Below, piece after piece: positions 9,876-19,242 of a stretch of 64,000 nucleotides of DNA. The translations under genes and the position numbers were made by a program. The stretch is taken from positions 496,001-560,000 of the forward strand of contig OZ037864.1 of assembly GCA_964035575.1 (NCBI GenBank), written 5' to 3'. This DNA comes from Rhynchopus sp. YZ270_cl-10 (taxonomy: Eukaryota > Euglenozoa > Diplonemea > Diplonemida > Diplonemidae). Position 1 is the first letter of the stretch. The number at the start of each line of letters is the position of its first letter. Below the pieces are notes generated by a model that saw only the letters and a program-made list of their open reading frames with translations, was not told where the DNA came from and did not search any database.

Positions 9876-10565
9876 TCTGAAAAGGTTTGGGGATCGGTGG
9901 GGTGTTCAAAAATGCTGTGGGAGAAAGGGGGAAGGGGGGGTAGAAATGTGTACAAAAAAATGCGGATTCTGTGCGGGAAATTGGAAATTAAGTTGTGTGA
10001 GGGTGTGAGGGGGGTACAGGTAATGAGGGAAAGGGGGTGCTTTTTTTCCACTGTGTTTAAAAAATGTCAATCGAAGTACGCAAGGATGCTTTAGGTGCTG
10101 CCATTCGGACAGGCTGCTATGTTTGCGCATAGCTGAGAAAACCATAGAAAGATGGCGAAGTAGATAGTGCAAGAATGCCTCGCAGGCAGTTGTAGTGTTC
10201 CGTGGTATATGACCGGTGCACCGTGGAGGACCTCCCCCAACCATGAAGTCCATACATCCATTTTCGAGGTTAACATCTGATACCGCTGATGTATTTCTAA
10301 CAACCTCAGGGTGTCGTGCTCATTAACAACTCATGGTCTGTGTGCTCTCTCTCTCTCTCTCTCTACACCTAAAAGTTTGCAATTGAAAATCGCTAAAAAA
10401 CATTAACACTTGGTCCTGAGTTTTTGTCCAAACTGTGGGGTGATCTGGGGTCTTTTTTTTCAAGATTATTCACTACTGGGGGGGGGCCGAATAAACGAGG
10501 TAATTCGAATAAAGCACGTACGTCGAATAAAGCACGCATTTGAAAAATGGGATTTTTCACGGGTT

Positions 10566-10736
10566 GCCGACGATCGTAGTACGAAATTTTACGATCGTAA
10601 AAAATTACGATCGTTACGATCGTAAAATTTCGTAAAATTTCGTAAAATTTCGTACTACGAAATTTTACGATCGTAAACGATCGTAGTACGATCGTAGTAC
10701 GAAATTTTACGAAATTTTACGATCGTAGTACGTTTG
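10566..10736. repeat. Self-complementary array of TTACG/ATCG/CGTAA words
   Basis: About 170 bp are built almost only from permutations of ACGATCGT, TACGAAATTTTACG and their complements (for example GTACGAAATTTTACGATCGT). Both strands read the same words, so it can fold in many nested ways. There is no fixed repeat period. Confidence 0.75.
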
Positions 10737-11950
10737 CCAAATGAAATAACGAATATCGCTTGAAATACCGTTCAAAATACCTTGCTTGGGTGTGCAGTAG
10801 TGTGATGTGTAGCACACACAAGGTACATGAAACGATAAATCAATCAGATAAAACGTTACGTCATTGGAAAATTGTTGGCACCGCCGCCCTGTCTTCGTAT
10901 TTATTACGTCGACAGGCCAAACAGCGTTGGGCTCAGAAGAAGCAGTGCAAGACACTGGGGATCAACATGAGAACCAACTCCCAACAACACAGGCTACCGA
11001 AGTAGCAGGTGGGGTGTTGCGGGTGTTTGGGGTGAAAGAAAATCGATTTTGGTAAGTTACAGCAAAAAATTCTTAAGTTTGCACTAGTCGAGAAGGGTTA
11101 CCACTGCTCACCGAGCGGTGCACCCATTTAAGGGTGGAGAAGCGTGACACGCACATACAAGTATGCACGTTACTTCAACAAAGGCTGAATTCTGGTAATT
11201 CTAAGGGATGTGAATTACAGCCACCACATGGTTGTCATTAGGCTACTACCTTCGTCGTAGACGTATACAAAGGTTTCGCCCCCTTCTCTTTCATGCAAAC
11301 TTAAGAAAATTCTGAAGTAACTACAACCTGGCGTGCGGGTACAGATGCATTGCTTTGTTCTTTCCTCAAAGTCATGTGTGATCTCTCGGGTCTGTACTAA
11401 AGTCGGTGTTTAGATAAGCATCCACTTGACTCGTTCTAACAACCGTTGAAATCTAGAACAAAACAACACACTGCCCCTTCTCACACCAAGCCGCCATGCT
11501 TCAAGAGCACGCCCTGGGCAAAAATTACTCTGACAAAAATTGGTTTTCTGGGGGAACGCAATATTTTCTTGTGCCTAGTCCTCCGCAAGAGCAGAGGACA
11601 GACTTTCCGGATCCCGAAGTCGAATTTCTTGCACTAGCTATGCTCCCGGGTTAAATGGCTTTTGCAGTGACTGACTAAGAGTTTCATAATAATTAGGGTG
11701 GTCTATGGGGGGTTAATGGAAAAGTTGGTATATAAACCCGACTTTTACGATCGCCACCTGGTTTTGAAATAATTGCACCAGCTCTTCCGTCGGCACTGCT
11801 TCGCTGTCACGATGAAGGGTCGTCGGTTCGGGTACCTGTTAAGAGAAATTGAATGTAAAAGTAGAGACTACAACAAAAAAACAAACAAACAAACAAGAAG
11901 CCGCCCCGTACCCCTTAAACGTAAAAGTGACATTTTTGTTGACAAAAAAA

Positions 11951-12020
11951 AAGTGAAGTTATTAATGCAGGCACCTCCGACTGACCCACGTTCGATGCCA
12001 GCCATCCGGATGAAAGCACA
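11951..12020. repeat. Short dispersed repeat, type D, second copy
   Basis: It has the same AGTGAAGTTATT start and CCGGATGAAAGCACA end as 5371-5430, with a few extra bases inside. Confidence 0.55.
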
Positions 12021-13696
12021 AGTACCCTGCGGCCAACAACAGAAGATGTAAAAAGGAAACCTAATGACTGGCCCGTACCGTAAGAGAACGAGGGCGGTTC
12101 ACAACCGCTCGACAGCCGGCGGCCCACCTTCCGTTGAAGAGTTGTGAGCTTACAGGTACTGCAGTTCGCTGCACCCAACGCTTGATGCACGATAGTCTAC
12201 ACAAGAGAGCAGAAACCCAAAAACACAAAAAGGGGTGGGCGGGGGGGTCACAACATCTCTCTCTTCGCGCCATGCTGTACCGACAGTTGGGCCTCACCCT
12301 TTCTCTTAGGGATATACATGGACGTCCTTACAGGCAGCGCACCGTAACCCAAAGGCGTGGCAGAGAGACTCCGTAGAGCGACTCTGGCCTGACCGCTGGC
12401 CATTTATGCTCCGGGTGCGAGCACCCATCATAGCATAGGGGGGCCAGCCTGACCCAGCATTTATATACCCTGCCAGGGTGAACTTGCATAAAAGAGGGCA
12501 GGGGCGTTTAGACCCTGAGGACTAGGGGAAGTCCCGCATACCCCAACAGAAAGACAAAGGCTATGCACTGGTGATATAGGAGAGGCAGGGTTGCTGAAAA
12601 ACAAAAAGACCCTGAAGGCACAAAAACGCCCCGCATACCCCTCCTCGCCTCCTGTTTTGTAATCTCTCAGGTAGGAGACATCGGTTCGAGCGGTCGACAC
12701 CTTCATAGAGTTTCTGGAGGAACGGACCCCCGGATGCAATTTAAGGTCCAGCCCAGGACCTAAAAAAAAAAAAATAATAGCTAAAAAAATAGCGGACATG
12801 TCGAAAAGGGAGAAAACCGGGGGGGTTAAAAACATACCTTGCACTCGGCCCACTCTCCAGGTACAAAGAACATCACTGCACGACAAACCCACTACTACGA
12901 TAAAAAATAACTATTTTTTACCGAACAGAAAGGTCGTTTTATTGATGAGTGTTTTCTGAGTGCACACTCAGTGGGGACAAAATGCAACACTTACCGAAAA
13001 AATTCTCTAATCGGACAAAAACCTTTCTAAACACCCAAAAAAAACACCTCAGTCCACATCCGCTGGGGTCGCGAGGTGGAAATATATGGTTTTACAGCTT
13101 TTGGGGGGTCTAGCGTGGGTCCCAGATGCATTTTGCAACGGGTCTGTGTGTGTGCCTCAACCGCTTCACAGTACCCTTTTTTGTAACTGAAAACGACGCA
13201 TCCTGTACCTAGGTGCACTGAAGCCTTGCTTGCGTCCTCCTTCGTGGTTCTGGGCGTTCGCATGCGAGAATCATTATCGCATTCTCACATGTAATTCTCG
13301 CATCACGGAGAGGATTTTAGCGTTACGTGACCACAAAAAAAGTGCACAAAATTAGTTTGGTCAAAAATCACCTTGCACTTGTGAAGGAATTGCTAAGGAA
13401 ATGTGAAATATGCGTGTTTTGGTACACAAAGTGCGTTTTGGGTGGTTCTGAAGGGTCAAAACACCAAAAAAATGCGTTTTTTTTGCATTTTTGGTCACCC
13501 AAGGACCCACTATCAGGGGTGAATTTTTTTTTGCCTGATATTTGCCTTTGCCAAAATCGAAAAAAAATAATTATGAAGGAAATTGCTAAGAAAAAGTCGA
13601 AATTGTGCCCCTGTAGTGCATATGGCGGTACCCCAGATCGTCAAAACACCCGACTCTTGCGTTTTTTTTGCACTTTTTGGTGCACAAAAACCCTAC

Positions 13697-14355
13697 TCAG
13701 GGGTCAAAATTTTCCCGGAAGCGAGACTCAGTTGGGATTTCGACCTGGAAAAACCCGCATCGCAGGTCGCGAACACTACCACACTCCTTCTCAACCGCAG
13801 ACAAGTACCTCGACACATGACCCAGAGGCACCTGCGCTTCATAGCCGGCAGCATCCAAGACGTCATTGGCCTCACGAGTCCAGAGGATGAATCGTTGGCG
13901 GAGACCTGTGGGCTTCTCTTCCACAACAGTGAAGGGGATGTTGCAGCATACTCCGGGTCCGTCTGCACGCACAGCTATGCCTGTATCCTGGAGTACAGCG
14001 GCGTGTTCTGCACTCAGACGAGAAGGATGTGCAGAAGCCTCTCCAGACAGCTCCGTGGGGTAGAAAGCTGCCTGCCAAACCTCGTTGAACCTGTCCAGGA
14101 TGGCAGGACGCATCATGCCTTTGACTCTGCTCAATACCAAGGGGGACACGTTCACAGCATGCAGACGGGAGGCCCGTTCTTCGTCCGTGCAGGGGAGGCG
14201 GGTGTGTTGGGACCGCTTGGTGATGCGGTGTTGCTTGCGGGCGAACTTGTCCACCATCACAGCCATTTCGTCACGTCCTGCGTGCCGATTGCTTTCGCCA
14301 GAGCGACTGGGTCCCCTGCGTACCTGATGGTGGTGGGCGACAGCGCAACCTCCAC
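13697..14355 (-). mobile_element. Reverse-transcriptase fragment of a retroelement, broken
   Basis: A minus-strand stretch translates to an RT-like N-terminal palm region: RFILWTREAND, then VPLGHVSRYLSAV and DLRCGFFQVEIP, the spacing seen in RTs of kinetoplastid retroelements such as the VIPER/tyrosine-recombinase type (recalled, not searched). Only a short internal piece survives and it is clearly broken. It directly abuts the 637-bp block shared by the two ATPase copies. Confidence 0.5.
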
Positions 14356-15390
14356 AACGAGCCCCATCAGGGTCTTCGTGTGTCCGCCCAACCAGTCGTG
14401 ATAGTACTGGAGATACGGCTCAACAAGATTCTGGGGATCCTTCATTTTCATCAACTGCTTCCCAATAGCCTGGAATTCCGTCTCTGTCATTGCATCCACG
14501 TCAAAACGGTCGAACTCGTGCGTGCGGACTTCCCTGAGCGTGTCCGAGATTCCTGTTTTGGAGAACTCCAGAATGGTCTTGCAACACTGGTGCTTAGATG
14601 AAAGGTCGCTTGCCATTCCACCAACAGACTCAGCAATGGCCACCATCGACTCATAACTGAGCTTGTTCTTCTTGCTGTCCAGAGTGATGTAGATGATCAG
14701 CGGGTGTGCATCCTTCCCCTTTGCCTTCCCTGCCTCTGCCTTCTCTGCCTCTGCCTCTGCCTTCCTTGTCCTGACCTGGTTCGCGTGTTTGATGAAGTCC
14801 GCAAAGTCATCCAAAGCTTTGGGGTGTTTGTAGCACGGTGCCGTGAATTTTTTCAGCACAGACGCTTCAATCATATCCCTCACACCCACACCGCCGTCTT
14901 CATGCGCCTTTTGCAGCACCCCTGAATCGATTGTCACGAAGAGCACACCTTCCTTATACTCATTTGTGAGCAGATTCTGCATCATTGTGGTTTTGCCTGA
15001 GCCGCTCTCACCCATCAACACGAAGAATCCATCACCGTGGTAGATGTGTTCGTGCAACTCGTCCTTCAGGTTATCATGTTGCTGTCTCTTGATGTAGTTC
15101 ATGCCTTTCGGCATTTCGGGGTTGTACGGTGCTGTGACAATCTTCTCAAGCATCGCGTCGAGGTGTGCTTGGGCATTCTCCATCTTCATGGTGAGATCAT
15201 GCTGGGTATCTGGACCATAGTTGCAACCGTAGTACGTGTTCCCCGCCCAGAAAAGTGCTGACGTCGTACCTGCGCTGGTGAGTACTGTCCATGAGTTCCG
15301 CTTGCCCCATACCCACCATGTCTCATTCTCTGATTTGGCTTGTGTGCTGCACATTCTGAGTGCCTTCCACAGTTTGTGGAATTTCGTCAT
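14257..15390 (-). CDS. P-loop ATPase of unknown role, copy 1 with altered C-terminus
   Basis: This is a 377-residue protein with one hydrophobic segment near residues 32-52 (WTVLTSAGTTSALFWAG), suggesting membrane or organelle targeting. Walker A GESGSGKTT follows FFVLM near residue 129; a strand LIIYITLD after an EAEAEKAEAGKAKGK stretch may be Walker B. It resembles AAA/STAND-type ATPases of the archaeal-ATPase group, but I cannot name a family. I chose the ATG at 15390 because a pyrimidine-rich ACCAACAG acceptor lies 12 nt upstream; an earlier in-frame ATG at 15447 lies before that acceptor. The 637 bp at 14356-14992 recur at 17389-18025. Past 14356 the sequence no longer matches the other copy and runs into the retroelement fragment, so the last 33 residues are probably foreign. 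Confidence 0.65.
   Translation of the reverse strand: MTKFHKLWKALRMCSTQAKSENETWWVWGKRNSWTVLTSAGTTSALFWAGNTYYGCNYGPDTQHDLTMKMENAQAHLDAMLEKIVTAPYNPEMPKGMNYIKRQQHDNLKDELHEHIYHGDGFFVLMGESGSGKTTMMQNLLTNEYKEGVLFVTIDSGVLQKAHEDGGVGVRDMIEASVLKKFTAPCYKHPKALDDFADFIKHANQVRTRKAEAEAEKAEAGKAKGKDAHPLIIYITLDSKKNKLSYESMVAIAESVGGMASDLSSKHQCCKTILEFSKTGISDTLREVRTHEFDRFDVDAMTETEFQAIGKQLMKMKDPQNLVEPYLQYYHDWLGGHTKTLMGLVVEVALSPTTIRYAGDPVALAKAIGTQDVTKWL
14356..14992. repeat. 637-bp direct repeat, left copy
   Basis: The whole block appears identical, base for base as far as I could compare, to 17389-18025 in the same orientation. It covers the central ATPase coding region from just inside Walker A onward. Confidence 0.9.
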
Positions 15391-15510
15391 TGTGTTGTGT
15401 TCCTGTTGGTGTAATGAGATAGGTGCGTGGTGGTGGCGAGGTGGCAAACATAAGGGGAGGGGTATGGGGTGTTCTTATTCTATTCGTCATGAAGTAGTGT
15501 CGATATTAAC

Positions 15511-15705
15511 CTACCGTTTGACAACCACATTGGGATTCCCAACACATTTGCTTCTACAACACATCACTGTCACTATCTTGCTCCCAACACTACCACTGGA
15601 ACTCACGTCTCGGGCTGAAGTCCCTCGAGGAACCTTCGGTTCTGAGTCTCTTGTCTTGATTGGAGGTACAGTAGTGTTCATCGGGGTTGTTGTTTTGTCG
15701 GACAT
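15511..15705 (-). CDS. Possible small protein of 64 residues
   Basis: The frame starts MSDKTTTPMNTT and ends VVVKR. A TATTTCCAG acceptor-like site lies 16 nt upstream of the ATG. It is Ser/Thr/Pro-rich with no recognised domain. It could equally be an exon of a gene with the coding-like stretch just upstream, or chance. Confidence 0.25.
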   Translation of the reverse strand: MSDKTTTPMNTTVPPIKTRDSEPKVPRGTSARDVSSSGSVGSKIVTVMCCRSKCVGNPNVVVKR

Positions 15706-15716
15706 CTTTTCTCTTA

Positions 15717-15923
15717 TCATCCTGGAAATACAATCTCATCAAAGTTCCTTCGATACTTCAGTTCAGGAACAACAGGTTGGTTATCGATCATGACGAAGTT
15801 GTACCGGGGAAGACCTTCAAACATACTGTTGAACTCGTCAGGCTCAAGGTCGCTGCATGAAGTCGCTATCATACGTCTCTCCTTCTTGTTGAGGTTGAAC
15901 AGCAGGAAGCAGCTACAACCCCC
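15717..15923 (-). other. Coding-like stretch, possible exon
   Basis: After GTAACCAG, an acceptor-like site, a minus-strand frame of about 68 codons runs with protein-like composition (LFNLNKKERRMIATS, then RYNFVMIDNQPVVPELKY) and ends before 15717. I recognise no family. It may be a terminal exon of a decayed gene. Confidence 0.3.
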
Positions 15924-16106
15924 TGGTTACCCTACTGACACATTTTCAAAAGAATGGGCGTAAAAATAACACCAAAAACCCCTCGCTGTGACTCAAAGCA
16001 ACAGAGACATACACTCAACTCATAGGACGGGTTTTTTTTTTTTTTTTTTTCCCCCCACATATTGTGCAAGTAAGACCATCGTTGTTCCCACCCTCCAGAG
16101 ACAAAT

Positions 16107-16800
16107 CAGGGTTTCCGCCAAGGGGGACCGGGGGGGACCATGGACCCCCCCAATATTTTTCCCAGAAAAATCCGGATTTTTACAGGGGTTTGGGGGGGAC
16201 CATGGTCCCCCCCAAGAAAAATGGGGTTTTGGAGGTTGTAGATGACCCCCCGTGGTCATGCGACCCCACCGTGCAGAGCATTTGGCTCGCTGTGCCAGAA
16301 GAAGTGGAAGAAAAAGGGGGTGGTGCAATCTTTTTAAAAAAGGGTAAAAGTAGCGTACCGTGCGCCTGCGGCGCTGTGTTGCTAGCTATGTGATATTGAT
16401 ATACTTCCATCGATCCGTGCATTGCCCCTTTTTCTAAGGAGGCTTCGGTGCAAGGGACGGGTAGTTATTACATGTTCCCACTGCAGCACTGTAATGACTG
16501 TAGCACCATACAATAGAAAAAGCAAACACCATCACCCTCCACTCTCACAGGACCCCTTACCTTGTTAAGCTTCCACCCCCGACCTCCAAACGAACCACCT
16601 CTACCAGACAACACAGCTGTGAAGCTTGACATGGCTGCTATCAAACCTGGTGCACCCTTCGCCTCTCCACGCTGTGGCCTGCAGGGAGGCGCGCGCGAAG
16701 CGCGCGACGACCGCTTTTGCGGGGAGAAAAAAATTTTTTGGGGGGTCTTTTTGATGGTCCCCCCCAATTCCTGAAACCCCAAATCCTGGCGGAAACCCTG
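16107..16800. mobile_element. 694-bp inverted-repeat element with 5-bp target duplication
   Basis: The left end is CAGGGTTTCCGCCAAGG and the right end is CTGGCGGAAACCCTG, perfect inverted repeats over CAGGGTTTCCGCCA. Both ends are flanked directly by CAAAT. No transposase is inside. CAGGG ends recall hAT-type elements, but those usually make 8-bp duplications, so the superfamily is open. Related pieces lie at 29378-29460 (left end), 33060-33190 and 57170-57380. Confidence 0.75.
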
Positions 16801-16874
16801 CAAATAAAAAAAAAAAAAAATAATAATAATCACAAAAATTTAAATATATTCACAATTCCTACCACACACCCAAA

Positions 16875-18025
16875 TCAAGCAGATTTGGCGTTCATCCCGA
16901 ACTTCTTCTTCACGTCGTTGACCCTGTCGTCATTTGGATTTGGCTCCTCCACACCATGCAGGTAAAGCGCGTGACAGTAGCGGTGGATCCCCACGTTGTT
17001 CTTACCCACTTTGCGGAGCAGTGTCAAATTTGAGTCGCGGCTCATCAACTCGCTCATGATGTCGTCTTCGTGCAGGTCATTAGTACGGAAACCTTTGGCT
17101 CCTGTCGCAGCGATTGCTGTCAACAGCTTGATTTCTTCAGGTCGTTCTCTGCGAAGCTGTTTTACAGAAGCCTCGAACTCGCCATCGATATCTGTGCAAT
17201 ACATGTGTCTCATAATTGACAAACTACCCACCCCAACAACAACAACATACCCTTCTTCAGCTGCGTCAAAACCCCCTCCCTTGTGTCAGGGGTGGCAGAC
17301 TCAACTGCGATGAGATGTGTGGTTAATAATCATGTAGTACAAAAAGGCAACAAAGACTGTGCATACTCTGGTTCTTCGCCGCTTCTTTAACGAGCCCCAT
17401 CAGGGTCTTCGTGTGTCCGCCCAACCAGTCGTGATAGTACTGGAGATACGGCTCAACAAGATTCTGGGGATCCTTCATTTTCATCAACTGCTTCCCAATA
17501 GCCTGGAATTCCGTCTCTGTCATTGCATCCACGTCAAAACGGTCGAACTCGTGCGTGCGGACTTCCCTGAGCGTGTCCGAGATTCCTGTTTTGGAGAACT
17601 CCAGAATGGTCTTGCAACACTGGTGCTTAGATGAAAGGTCGCTTGCCATTCCACCAACAGACTCAGCAATGGCCACCATCGACTCATAACTGAGCTTGTT
17701 CTTCTTGCTGTCCAGAGTGATGTAGATGATCAGCGGGTGTGCATCCTTCCCCTTTGCCTTCCCTGCCTCTGCCTTCTCTGCCTCTGCCTCTGCCTTCCTT
17801 GTCCTGACCTGGTTCGCGTGTTTGATGAAGTCCGCAAAGTCATCCAAAGCTTTGGGGTGTTTGTAGCACGGTGCCGTGAATTTTTTCAGCACAGACGCTT
17901 CAATCATATCCCTCACACCCACACCGCCGTCTTCATGCGCCTTTTGCAGCACCCCTGAATCGATTGTCACGAAGAGCACACCTTCCTTATACTCATTTGT
18001 GAGCAGATTCTGCATCATTGTGGTT
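16875..18025 (-). pseudogene. P-loop ATPase copy 2, 5'-truncated, with C-terminal exon
   Basis: The block 17389-18025 equals the middle of copy 1. It begins inside Walker A (the GESGSGK part is missing), so the copy cannot bind nucleotide as it stands. Downstream a GT-AG intron fits at 17261-17366 (donor GTATGC, acceptor GACGCAG), joining LVKEAAKNQ to a last exon 16875-17260 that starts TEEGYVVVVGVGSLS and ends KKKFGMNAKSA. That exon shows what the intact C-terminus of the family looks like and is absent from copy 1. Together the two copies look like a rearranged tandem duplication. Confidence 0.7.
17389..18025. repeat. 637-bp direct repeat, right copy
   Basis: It has the same orientation and sequence as 14356-14992, offset 3033 bp. 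Flanks differ on both sides, and I see no short target duplication around the pair. Confidence 0.9.
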
Positions 18026-18242
18026 CCCCCCTCGGGACGAGGTGTAAAAAAAATGATGAATGTCTTGCACAAACTCTAATAAAAGAGGCCAACTCTGTTT
18101 GGGAGAGCCCCTTTGAATATCACTCAAAAAAAATGACTTGAAACATAGAGGGTTGTGGAGACTGCTACTACCCTCCCTCTACGACCCACTATCCATATCT
18201 GCACATATTTCCCCAGCTCTCCCTTTTTTCCCCTTTTTTCCA

Positions 18243-18896
18243 CTATGACCACTCATCGTCATGCGGGAGTGCGCTTGGGGATACGGAACGTTTTTTTGCG
18301 ACTGTGTGTTCGAGCACTGCAGCGTCCCACCGTTCTGCCCCTTCTAAGCCGTAGTGTTGTAGGAACTCTGCTTCTGTGTAAAGGTTTCCGTCGGCGGCGC
18401 AGCGTTTGTCACGTCGACCGGCTTTTTCTGCCCAGACAGTGTCGGGGGGTGCGTCGGGGAGTTTCTTGGGTTCAGGTTCGGGTTTGGGTGTGGGAGGCTT
18501 TTCTTTGTTTGGATTGGCTGCTTCCCACAGTGCCGGATAGTCGACTGCACCGAAAAACCGGCAAAATTCTATCTCTGAATATTCCTTTCCGTCTGACGCC
18601 ACCCGCTTCTCCACTTCTTCGGCATAGCCAGCATGTGCATCCAATGTGCTCATCAACTTCGCCAACATAGTTCTCTTCGTTTGAAACGCAATTTTCGCGC
18701 CAAATGCCTCACAAATATCCATCAAAGAACTCCTCATTTCCAAATACTCTTCCTGCGACTCAGGCCGCTCTGGAATCTGGTCGTCTTTATCGAGCATTTC
18801 GCATAGTGCTTCCCACAACGAATCCAATGCCTGATCCCATGAAACCAAATGGGGTGACGAAGCTTTGGACTGCTGTTTCGCTTTTTTTGCAGGCAT
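18243..18896 (-). CDS. Small protein with two copies of a DG-x-x-Y-x-E-x-EF motif
   Basis: This 217-residue protein starts MPAKKAKQQSKASS and is rich in Lys and Glu. Two related segments stand out: KRVASDGKEYSEIEFCRFFG with LWEAA after it (residues about 97-127) and KRCAADGNLYTEAEFLQHYG with RWDAA after it (about 167-196). A Pro/Lys/Glu linker separates them. The pattern R-x-x-DG-x-x-Y-x-x-x-EF-x-x-x-[FY]G-x(6)-W-x-x-A is a short helical repeat that I do not link to a function. A CAAAGCACAG acceptor-like site lies 25 nt upstream of the ATG. It sits between the truncated ATPase and Prp18. Confidence 0.7.
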   Translation of the reverse strand: MPAKKAKQQSKASSPHLVSWDQALDSLWEALCEMLDKDDQIPERPESQEEYLEMRSSLMDICEAFGAKIAFQTKRTMLAKLMSTLDAHAGYAEEVEKRVASDGKEYSEIEFCRFFGAVDYPALWEAANPNKEKPPTPKPEPEPKKLPDAPPDTVWAEKAGRRDKRCAADGNLYTEAEFLQHYGLEGAERWDAAVLEHTVAKKRSVSPSALPHDDEWS

Positions 18897-19242
18897 TTTG
18901 GAGAGGGAATGAATGTGGTACTGTGCTTTGGTAGTGTTGGGGTGAATAACGAAGGGGGAAAAAGAAATAAAAAGAGGGGGAAAATATGACGATTAAAAAA
19001 AATTTTTTTTTGGGGCTAGAAGGGCGGTGTGTGTACTTCGTGCTGTTGACGATCTGCTAATCTGCTTCGGAGGTAGGGTCAGTACCGCAATGTCTCCCGA
19101 AAGGCTATCGTGCTCAAGAAATGGACGCGTCTTTGTCGATGATGTTTCCTTCGAAGAATCTGGTGCTAGTGTGCTATATTGGGGGGGGGGGGGGGGGGGT
19201 GGTACAGTGCAGGTCGCGTGTTCTGTTGCTTGCAGCAGTGCA
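18897..19242. other. Spacer with long G run
   Basis: No gene. It holds an uninterrupted G tract of about 17-19 bases near 19182-19199, close to the Prp18 3' end, and A/T runs near 18999-19010. Confidence 0.6.

Larger units (their letters stand above)
9876..13696. other. Long spacer without a recognised gene
   Basis: I see no gene in 3.8 kb. It contains a type-B/E-like repeat at about 10150-10290 (ATAGTGCAAGAATGCCTC, then ACCGGTGCACC), a CT microsatellite near 10347-10365, the self-complementary array at 10566-10736, a type-D repeat at 11951-12020, and two diverged copies of a segment with GGGTCAAAACACC-like and CAGGGGT motifs at about 13440-13530 and 13630-13715. Short open frames here have no family resemblance. 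Confidence 0.6.

Noticed and set aside
12061-12740. tRNA-like B-box words (GGTTCGA at about 12679, GGTTCGGG at about 11828)
   Set aside because: No acceptor stem or cloverleaf could be folded around them by eye.
13327-13890. 187-codon plus-strand frame
   Set aside because: Covers repeat-derived A/T-rich DNA and the antisense of the retroelement fragment; no protein-like pattern.
14356-18025. Reading the identical 637-bp repeats as LTRs of a 3.7-kb element
   Set aside because: The repeats carry ATPase coding sequence, no short target duplication flanks them, and no TG...CA ends are present.
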